A DNA stretch of 64,000 bases from Haematococcus lacustris. Taxonomy: Eukaryota > Chlorophyta > Chlorophyceae > Chlamydomonadales > Haematococcaceae. Position numbers and translations under genes: made by a program. Numbering within the stretch: the first letter of the stretch is position 1; each line of letters starts with the position of its first letter. Positions 55,522 to 64,000 of this stretch are shown here, one piece after another. Where the stretch lies: positions 4,189,852 to 4,253,851 of the forward strand of contig JASKMD010000031.1 of NCBI GenBank assembly GCA_030144725.1, in the 5' to 3' direction. Under the pieces are notes generated by a model. The model was given only the letters and a program-made list of their open reading frames with translations, had not been told where the DNA came from and made no database searches.

Positions 55522-57861
55522 ATGGCGGAAGAAGAGTATGACACGAGCCTGGATGACTACGAGGCCCAGATCGCAGGTAAGGTTTGGCACTAGGACTTCG
55601 CTAAAGCAGCCGCTGCACGGCTTGGGCCATAAGAACAAAAAGGTTCAAATTTTGTATCATGGAATTTGATGTAGCTGTCGATCGTCGGGCGCAGGGACGG
55701 GCGACAGTCGTGGAGACTTGAAACGCAAAGCTGACGTGAGCCACGGCTTGATAGCTTTTAGTGCAGCACAGCGTGCCCAAACACACCCTGTCTGTGCAGT
55801 ACGCAGGGGGGCCTGTCCATGCAGACACTGAATACAAAAGGCCTACATGGCAAGGGAGCCAAAATGGGTCATACGGGTCCACTGGGCCAGCCAAGTGGGA
55901 TCCCAAGCCAGCATACTCGTCGTCAGCCAACAATGCGCCTTATGCCAATGCTGGGCACGGCACAGCCAGCGCTTACAATGCCCCTAACTACGCAAACACC
56001 TCTGGACAGTCCTACGGGGACAGTCAGAATGGTGGTCCACAGGGTGTGAAGCCAGCTGGGTACGGCTCAGCGCCCAGCAACCCCGCGGCAGGGGATGATT
56101 TGGACGCCCCTGCACCGGAGCCAGTGCTGTGCCCCTGTCAGCAGCCCATGCCGCTGCTGACATGCAAGAATGGGCAGAACGCTGGGCGCCAGTTCTACGC
56201 TTGCACCAAGCAGCGTGATGTGCGTGTCCAGGCGGCACGACAGGGCACAGGCTAGCGCAGCAGGCACATCAGCCAGCCAGCCAGCAGCAATGCAGTGGCT
56301 GCCACCACAGCCTGATCCCAGCACCCATGGTCAGTGAGACCCTGACCTGTTGTCACCTGGCCAAGCACTTTGTGCCAATGTCCCCTGCTGATGCTGCTGC
56401 TGCTGCTGCTGCTGCTGCGCCCCCCCTTGCCCATCTGCTGCTGCTGTTGCTGCTGGCTTTGTGCCACAGGACCCTACCCGCTGCCGCTTCTTCAAGTGGC
56501 TGGACGAGTTAGGCCCAGGCTCCCCCTCCGCGGCTGTAAAGAACTTTGGAGACCGCAGCTACGGCCTGCCTGGTGGCCCAGCGGCGCCCGGTGGAGCTGG
56601 CGGCGGCGGCGGCGGTACCGGCACCTGCTTCAAATGCGGGCAACCAGGTGTGGTGGCTGCAGCCCCTGCTGGCTGCAAGGGGCACTGCAGTGCAGCCAGC
56701 AGCTGTCACGGCCCAGGCTGCACGCGCATCCACTGCTTGCGCCCCCAGCGTGCTCGGGTGAGCACCAGGGGGTGAGGGGATCTGGCTGTGGCCCCCTTTG
56801 GCTGCACCTCCTTTGGCTGAGGGTGCGCGGTCATGAGCATGGTGCAATGGACGGGCTTGCCCTGCCAGGCTGCGTCAGGCTGGGCTGCTGCCTCAGCACT
56901 CCTCGAGGCTGCTGTGTGTGTCTGCACAGCCGGCTGGTAGCAGCAGCCTGCCTGCTCTCTGCCAGGTCGGGGCTGCCGGACTTGCTAGGTCGGGCAAGGA
57001 AGACTGGCAGCTGGGCCACTGGTGCTTGGTCCACTCGCAGGCCACTGGAGCCGCGACTGCCCCAACCAGGCAGCGGGAGGGGCAGGCGGCAGCTTCGTCA
57101 GCCCTGGGCCCCAGGCTGGGGGCGGCAGCTGGGGTGGGGGCAGCTACGGGGCAGGGGGCGGTCGAGGCGGTGCTGGAGGAGGGGGGGCGGGAGGGGGCGG
57201 CGGGGGTGGCGGAGGCAGCTGCTTCAAGTGCGGGGAGCCGGGCCACTGGAGCCGCGACTGCCCGTAAGCTGTCAGCACTGCTGGTGTAGCCCACCAGGGT
57301 TAGCTGCATGGCAACACAAGAAACGCCAGGCTAGGTGCTTCAGCCCTTAGCCTAAGCAGCAGTGTCTCACCCACCACCTGCACTGCACTGCACTGCCTGC
57401 TGCTGTGCCTACTCTCTGCCTATGTCCTGCCTTGACACGCTGTTGCAGGAAAGCTGGTGCTGGAGGGGGCGGGTTTGGCGGTGGCGGCGGCTATGGGGGG
57501 GCCGGGGGCGGGTATGGTGGGGGAGGAGGCGGGTATGGCAGCGCTGGCGGTGGTGGTGGAAAGTACGGGAGCGGGGGAGGCGGCAGCGCTGGCACGTGCT
57601 ACAAATGTGGTCAGCCAGGTGCGTGATGGGGTGGCGGCAGCAGGTGCAGTCCACACGCATCTTGGATGGCCTGGTCTAGGACCAGCTGCGTGACGCACCT
57701 TGTGTGGCCTACACCTGCCTGCCCTGTGGTGGCCTGTCCAGGCTGCGTCCGGCAGCCCTTGGCAGCCCTTGCATGGTGTGTTGCGTGCCACCGCCTCACC
57801 CTGGCGGCTGGGAGTGCTGGCCGCAGGCCACTTCAGCAACAAGTGCCCCAACAAGTCCTAG
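55522..57861 (+). CDS. GRF plus three CCHC zinc-knuckle, glycine-rich nucleic-acid-binding protein
   Basis: Seven exons (55522-55576, 55695-55735, 55767-56219, 56470-56647, 57041-57263, 57449-57618, 57827-57861) join in phase to 384 residues. After an acidic start (MAEEEYDTSLDDYEAQIA) comes a Tyr/Asn/Gly-rich region. A GRF zinc finger follows around residues 154-194 (CPCQQPMPLLTCKNGQNAGR, then FYACTK, CRFFKW), split by an intron. Three knuckles C-x2-C-x4-H-x4-C (CFKCGQPGHWSRDC, CFKCGEPGHWSRDC, CYKCGQPGHFSNKC) are separated by long Gly-rich linkers. GRF and CCHC fingers bind single-stranded nucleic acid. The pairing recalls the C-terminus of plant and algal topoisomerase 3-alpha, but no enzyme domain is present here. 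Its role in DNA or RNA metabolism is inference. Confidence 0.88.
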
Positions 57862-58729
57862 GCTGGACCTGGGCCCAGGCCGCCCCCTGGGTGTACAGAG
57901 TGTGACTGGAGGGCAGACCTTGACGGCATTGTGAAGCAGCAGAGGGGACACGGGGGCCTGGTCTACGGCAGTGGCAGGAAACTGGGTGGGGCAGGTGGGG
58001 CCGGGTGTGCCAGCAGGCTGACCTGAGTAGACTGCTGCACAGGGACTGACACAGGGACATGGGCAGGGACAGGGGCAGGGGCAGGGGCAGGGGCAGGGGC
58101 AGGGGCAGGGGCAGGGGCAGGGACATGACATCGAACATGCAGCGCAGGGGGGGACCAAGTCGCGGCTACGAGGGTCTATGGTGATGGCCTGAGGAGCTAG
58201 CTCAGCCCGCCACTGGCAAGGAGCCACCCCAGCCTGGGCTTCGAGAGCCTGGGAGACCTTTGGCCCAAGGCCCAGCAGCAGCAGCAGCAGCAGCAGCAGC
58301 TTGCGGCTTGGTCGCAGCTATGCCAGCTGATGCCAGAGCACGGCTGTCATATCAGACTGGGTTCCAGCAGCGCAGGGGTGGTACCCGCAGTCTCAGGGAC
58401 ACAGCTATGCACGTAGTGAATTCTAATGCTGCTCCGTGACCATGTCAGACCAGATCGAGGCCGTTCTGAGGGTGGTTTCGATGAGTGATGTTTTTTGCGT
58501 GACGTCCTAAAGCGCTTGGGGTGTGTATGTGTAAACCTTGCAACAACAGCTGCCGACACGCTGCTACAGTGCTCCTGCATACACTCGTGCGTTTGTGGGA
58601 CAGACGCGGTCTTCCCGGCAGCAACGGCAGCCTGCGATGGGCCTGCGACAGGCACCTTAGGAGGACAGCCGTAAGGTGAAGATCCAGGGTCACCACCGCC
58701 GGGTTCAAGTCTAGCTTCCAGCAGCTGCC
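57862..58729. other. Intergenic region with simple repeats
   Basis: Holds a (GGGGCA)n run at about 58071-58122 and a (CAG)n run at 58272-58300. No gene seen. The last 100 bp should include the promoter of the acetyltransferase gene. Confidence 0.55.
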
Positions 58730-61442
58730 ATGTTCGCCATGCTCGCCATCCTTCACCGCGACATCCTGCACCTTACTTCTTTACCCGAAGCATCGCGCTG
58801 CATCGCGTGCGTTGCAGCAGTCATGCTGCGCTGGCGGCACCCGGGAAAGTGCGCCACCCTACGAACTGCGCTATCAGGGCCTCCCGGACGGCATTTTGGG
58901 CATGTCCTGCGCACCACGGCACACGACAAGAGCCACGCGACATCCAGGCTCGACCTGCTCCTGCTGCTCAGCAGCGCCACTGGCAGCCCCGACGACGACT
59001 CACTGGTTCTTAGCCGACTCCGTAGCCCAGGTGGGTGGTCAAGACAGCAAAGCCTGGCTCGCACTATTGGCTTGCCATCTCGACACTTGCACCTGTGCAG
59101 GAATGAGGCCGTCTTCCACCTCAGTGCAGCCATTGAGGCGCGATGTCCCTCACCTGCCGCCCTTGCAACGGCCCCTAGACAGTGAACACTACAACCCTTC
59201 AGCCGGCTGGGTCTCCCGCAAGCACTACTTGAGCAAGCAGCAGCTGTGGGACCGCATCTTGGCCGAGGCTGTTGTTGATGCGGTGCGCCGCCTCCCCTCA
59301 CTCCTCCTCCCTCACGCCACCCTCCCTCTTGCCCACGTTCTCCCCTCACACCTCCCCTCACTCACAAGCATCTGCTCAGAGGTCTCAGGGTTTCAGTGTG
59401 TTGTGCAGCAGGTCCCTCAGGCCCCAGGCCCCTCCCGCCACCCGCGGTGTGCTGCCCGTGGCTTGCCCCCAGGCCTCAGAGCCTGTGCTCGCCACCTCCC
59501 TGCACAGCTCCCTGCTCCGCCATCCCTCCCTGGAGGCCGCCTTGTCCTGCCTGCTGGCAAACAAGCTGGCAGACGACAAGCTGCTGGGCAGTGTGCAGGT
59601 GAGCAGCTCCTGCCTGCCTGGTGCGAGTTGAGGGGCAGCAGCAGCTGCGGTGCAGAGCTGGTTGCAGCGCTGGCACCGGGCAGCAGTGACCCCAGGCGGT
59701 TTGCGTTGTGTGACCGCAGCTCATGTCGTTGTTTCAAGAAGGATATGCAGCTGACCCTGGTCTAGTTGAGGCAGCCATGGCAGACCTGTACGCGGTATTG
59801 GATCGGGACCCTGCTTGCAGCAAGTCAGTGCGCAGCAGCCACAACACGCTGCAGCACTGCCTGGCAGCAAACAAGGGTAGGCGGCGCTAGGGGCTGCGTG
59901 GCCAGGCTGTTGAGCGCCATTCGAGTCAGCCACTAGTGGCCCCTAGTATTCCCGCTAGTGGCTGCTAGTGGCCACTACTGGTCCGGCTCAAATGGGGGCC
60001 CTAGTGAGGGACAAGGGGGCTGCTAGGCATTCCCTATGACTGACAAATCACCACGCACAATCCACCCTGACAGTTCACCCTGACAGTCCTGCAAGCCACG
60101 CCAAACACCAGGCTGAAGACTGAAGGCTGTGTGTGTAGTGTTATTGCCTTTTGTGTGGGTGAGCCCCGCCCACCAACAGTCGAGGTGTAAGCTAGGCAGC
60201 AGTGGCAGTGGGTCGTTGGCGGCAAGGCAGCGGAGGCTGCAGGGGGTCAGTGGCTGGTTAAGTGCAAGGATGAACATTGAGTCAGCTACTTAGCTGTGCG
60301 TTCTGTCTCAGCCGCCCGATGTCAGTGTCACGCCCCACCCTTCCCATCACCGCTGTCATGCACTGGAAGTTCAGGTGTGTTCATGAGTGTTCAGGTGTGT
60401 AGCAGCCACCTGCAGCTGTAGCAGCCGCCTGCCTGGCAGCCTCTCCCAGGTCGGAGGAAGGGTTACTTGCAGCCGCTGGTGTCTGGTCCACTCGCTGCCA
60501 GGCAGTGTGCTTGAGGTGTGGCAGGCAGCGTGCCTGAGGTGTGGCTGGCGGCTGGTGCGGTGCAGGTTCAGCCAGTGCCTGCTCAACTTCAAGGGCTTCC
60601 AGGCGATACAGTGCTACCGGCTAACACATTGGCTGTGGAGTGCGGGGCGCCAGGTACATGCTGGGTGGTGGCAGCAGGGCTGGGCCAGTGTGTCAGGGAC
60701 AGCCTATGCTGTCAGCTCAGGGGGAGTGGCTGACACGGTCAACACCATCACGAAGGGCATGGCGCAGACCCCCATTGCATGCACACATCATTCCTGACAT
60801 GGGACATGGAGACAAGATAAGACAAGGCAAATGGCATGGAGCACGCCACGCTTTGTGCCCTCATCAGCAGCATCCTGGCACCTGCCTCGGTCTGCTGCCA
60901 GTGCTGCGTGGCTGTGTTGCCAGGCCAGTCCTAACCCTGTGTTGCCAGGCTGTGTACCAGGCGCCCCGCCCTTCACTCGCAGACGCTGGCCCATGCCATC
61001 CAGAGCAAGGTCAGTGAGGTGTTTGCAGTGGACATCCACCCCGCTGCGCAGCTGGGCCGGGGGGTGATGCTGGACCACGCCACCGGCATCGTGATTGGGG
61101 AGACGGCAGTGGTGGGCGACAACGTGAGCATGCTGCACCAAGTGTCCCTGGGCGGCAGCGGCACGGGCACAGGTGGGCTGTCAGCAGGGCCCAGCGGCCA
61201 GCCAGGTGTTGGCAAGCTAGAGTTCTGGTTAGTAGTTGCTCCACAGAGGAGGGAAGGGTCTGGATGAACGCATGTCGGCCCGCAAAGTAGGAGGCGAGGC
61301 AGCTGCCAGTTGCAAACATAGGTGGCAGGGGCCCTGGACAGCAGGGTGCGGCCTGGGTGCCTGAGTATGTGCTCCTGCCTTACCCTGTGAGCTTCAAGTT
61401 TGTTGCTCGCTTCATGCAAGCAGCCATGTCTCCCTGCTATTA

Positions 61443-61497
<55 letters not shown>

Positions 61498-61760
61498 GGT
61501 AGGCTGTAACTGTGGCTGCAGGTACACGTCACCCCAAGGTAGGCCATGGCGTGCTGCTGGGTGCGGGCGTCACGGTGCTGGGCCCCGTCACGGTGGGTGC
61601 GGGCAGCAAAGTGGGCGCCGGCAGCGTGGTGGTCACCAGCCTGCCTGCGCACTGCGTGGCCGTGGGGGTGCCTGCCACCATTGTGAAGCACAACATCAAC
61701 AAAGAGCCTGTGAGGGAGATGGACCAGTGCACTGACTTCATCCTGGACTACGTCATTTAG
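58730..61760 (+). CDS. SAT: Serine O-acetyltransferase
   Basis: Seven exons (58730-59030, 59101-59282, 59473-59598, 59720-59823, 60566-60653, 60983-61172, 61522-61760) join in phase to 409 residues. It makes O-acetylserine from serine and acetyl-CoA, the first step of cysteine synthesis. The N-terminal 100 residues are Arg/Ser/Ala-rich with few acidic residues early on, consistent with an organelle transit peptide. The alpha-helical domain includes EPVLATSLHSSLLRHPSLE and DPACSKFSQCLLNFKGFQAI. The left-handed beta-helix carries VFAVDIHPAAQLGRGVMLDH, GETAVVGDNVSMLHQVSLGG and GTRHPKVGHGV. The C-terminus ends DYVI. The terminal Ile is the residue that docks SAT into O-acetylserine (thiol)lyase in the cysteine synthase complex. 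Confidence 0.95.
61443..61498. repeat. (CCCATG)n repeat in an intron
   Basis: About nine units in the last intron of the acetyltransferase gene. Confidence 0.95.
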
Positions 61761-62638
61761 GAGCAGTGGCGCTTGACCAGGAGCGGGCTGCCAGGCTGCT
61801 GAGCTCTGGGCAGTGTGCCCATGCTGAGCATCGGAAGGGACATCATGTTGCACGAAGTCAGATGCGTGAATTATGAAGTAGCTATTGGTCCTGGTAAGGA
61901 CGTGTAGGTGGGGACACGAACATACGGTGTGCTGGATATCCACCACATTGGAGGGACCATGGCCAGTACAGCAAAAAACCTTGGGGCGCTGCCTGCATGT
62001 GAGCCATGGAACTCATTATCTGCCACAACAGGCACATGGCAGCAGTGCTAAGCTTCGTGAGCTAAGTTTAATCTATTTGTAGCAAAGGGTGCGGGCTGTA
62101 TTGAGGACGCCCTAGTTAGACCTTGGTCGTATTAGCCACTGTCATTAACATGGCCAAAGCTGAAGCTGCAACCGGCATTGCACCGCTTGCTTCCCATGTG
62201 CCATGGACCATGGGATGATCATCACTCCATATAAATCTGAAAAATGAAGTCAGGTGTGTTCAGGTGTGCTCTTAATGAGGTTTGGTTGGCCTATTGAGGA
62301 TAAAATGAAAAAAACTGAAATGGCATCATGCAACAACCCTGCTTCACATACGTGATCCGTCGCCGCCGCTTCGTACCAGCGTGGTTGATGTTCTGTAAGC
62401 TATATGAACGAGACAGGGTGCCACAAGACCTGCAGAAGCCGGGAACAAAGTGTAGCATTTGATTCTAATCGTGAACAGCGGTTGGGAGTCGTTGGTCAAG
62501 CCAGGCTTTCGCCAAAACAATTAACATGTTCCCGGGAGTGCAGCCCGCATCGTACGACGCTGCGCATCACGTAGGGGAGGGACAAAGGCTTTGATCTGGT
62601 ACGCTTCCGCTTGAGCGATCCACCTATAGTACCATACC
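61761..62638. other. Intergenic region, AT-richer, no gene recognised
   Basis: Between the acetyltransferase stop and the proteasome gene start, both on the plus strand. It includes one 3' end and one promoter. No motif stood out. Confidence 0.5.
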
Positions 62639-63956
62639 ATGTTTCGCAACCAGGTTCGTGCAGGTATGCTTACACGATCAGGGTGAATGGGCTTCTCAAA
62701 CCCTGGCATTATGCGACTCGTCGCAGTATGACACGGATGTCACTACCTGGAGCCCCCAAGGCCGCTTGTTTCAAGTGGAGTATGCGATGGAAGCAGTGAA
62801 GCAAGGCAGCTGCGCAGTGGGGTTAACGGTGAGGGATGTAAGCCTCGTGCAGACGCAGCTGGTGGACCTCCGCACTGATGCGGCGTTTCTGGGTGCAGAG
62901 TAAGACTCACGTGGTGCTGGCCACCTTGAAGCGCTCTGAATCTGAACTCTCATCCTTCCAGCGCAAGGTCTTCAAAATCGATGACCACATGGGCATAGCC
63001 ATTGCTGGGTTGACAGCAGACGGTCGTGTGCTGTGCAAGTACATGCGCAACGAGTGCCTCAACCACAAGTGAGCCATGCGCTGCTCCAGGGCTCCACACC
63101 CACAGGCTGCCATGCCCCACTAGGTCTTGGCCACTGGTTTGGCCCATCTGCGCAGGTACGTGTACGAGTCTCCCCTGCCTGTGGGGCGCCTTGTGCGCCA
63201 GGTAGCAGACAAGCACCAGGTGTGCACCCAGCGCTCCTGGAAGCGGCCCTATGGGGTGGGCCTGCTGGTCGGCGGGGTGGACGCTGCTGGCCCGCACCTG
63301 TACAACACCTGCCCCTCAGGCAACTACTACGAGTACAAGGCAGTGGCCATTGGGGCCAGATCACAGGTGACCCTCCGCCAGTGCAGCAGCAGGCCAGGGT
63401 AACGGGGGGCTGTGCAGGACACCACACAACAGGCCAGCCAGCGCTGTCCATGACACGCCGTGCTGAGTAATGGACGCCTGCACCATGCAGGATGCCGAGT
63501 GCTAGCTACCCTGACTTGATGGCCGCCATGCGCTGTGCTGTGGTGCTGTGGTGTGGTGCGCAGGCAGCCAAGACATACTTGGAGAAGCACTATGAGTCGT
63601 TCCCTGCAGCCTCCCTGGATGAGCTCGTGCGCCATGGGCTGAAGGCGCTAGCCGGCTCCCTCAGCGATGGGGAGCTCACAGCCGCCAACACAGCCGTGTC
63701 CATTGTGGGCCAGGGGCTGGCGTTCACCATCCTGGAGAACGAGGGCATTGAGCCGTACCTGGCTGCCCTCCGGCAAGATGAGGGGCCCATGGCGGTAGAG
63801 GCACCGCCAGCAGCAGTGGCGGCAGCAGCAGCGGCAGCCGATGCAGCGAGCGCAGCCACACTGGCTGCTGATGCGGCGGCAGCTGCAGCAGCGGCCCCTG
63901 CGCCCACTGGCGAGGCGGCTGAGGAGGGGGAGGGGGCAGCGCCCATGGAGTCCTGA
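62639..63956 (+). CDS. PSMA1: 20S proteasome subunit alpha type 1 (alpha6, PAF1/PSMA1)
   Basis: Five exons (62639-62653, 62727-62828, 62899-63068, 63156-63366, 63564-63956) join in phase to 296 residues. The N-terminus [20 protein letters not shown], followed by [13 protein letters not shown], is the alpha-subunit signature that gates the core. Other family blocks are [43 protein letters not shown], the [22 protein letters not shown] region, then KTYLEKH and LVRHGLKAL. It is a structural, non-catalytic subunit of the outer ring. Exon 1 codes for only five residues. The C-terminal 50 residues are an Ala-rich then Glu-rich tail, longer in alanine than in plant and animal homologues. Confidence 0.96.
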
Positions 63957-64000
63957 ACCCATGCAGTGCTTTAGCCATGCTTGAGGGGCTGGGAGGGCTG

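Noticed and set aside
58812..59765. 317-codon frame as the start of the acetyltransferase
   Set aside because: It reads through introns, and in exon 1 its phase would hit a stop at the exon 2 junction. The frame from 58730 joins exon 2 correctly.

Overview
This is a eukaryotic nuclear window. It is most likely from a chlorophycean green alga. The grounds are short GT-AG introns in nearly every gene, GC-rich Ala/Gln/Gly/Pro-rich proteins, long G-rich microsatellites, a chromodomain Ty3/Gypsy element and hAT elements. Haematococcus or a close relative would fit, but that is inference, because no rRNA or organelle marker is present.

Bases 1-29000 are a nest of mobile DNA. A 4.0-kb element (E1, 913-4891) and a 6.8-kb element (E2, 5365-12175) share CACTC-type termini and 2-bp target duplications. 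E2 sits inside the 5' LTR of a young chromovirus (5281-17675). It contains two copies of a 239-bp foldback element with the same kind of termini. The three array types carried by E1 and E2 are built on dyads with a CTGNNCAG core. This looks like an undescribed non-autonomous CACTA-like family. Downstream are a 3.1-kb CCCCG array, two nearly identical hAT transposons (21010-23963 and 25967-28918), and a diverged unoccupied copy of the first hAT insertion site.

Bases 30000-64000 are gene-rich. In order they carry a 14-exon secreted protein of unknown family (+), a 2247-residue low-complexity protein with FGxF motifs (-), a TPR-domain sulfotransferase (-), RNA polymerase subunit RPB8 (+), an alpha/beta hydrolase (-), a GRF plus three-CCHC zinc-finger protein (+), serine O-acetyltransferase (+) and proteasome subunit alpha type 1 (+). 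All exon models except the sulfotransferase were built by hand and keep reading phase at every junction. Two pairs are divergent (49323/50053 and 55406/55522), the second with only 115 bp between start codons. The neighbours share no pathway. They are ordinary housekeeping genes beside a transposon-rich block.
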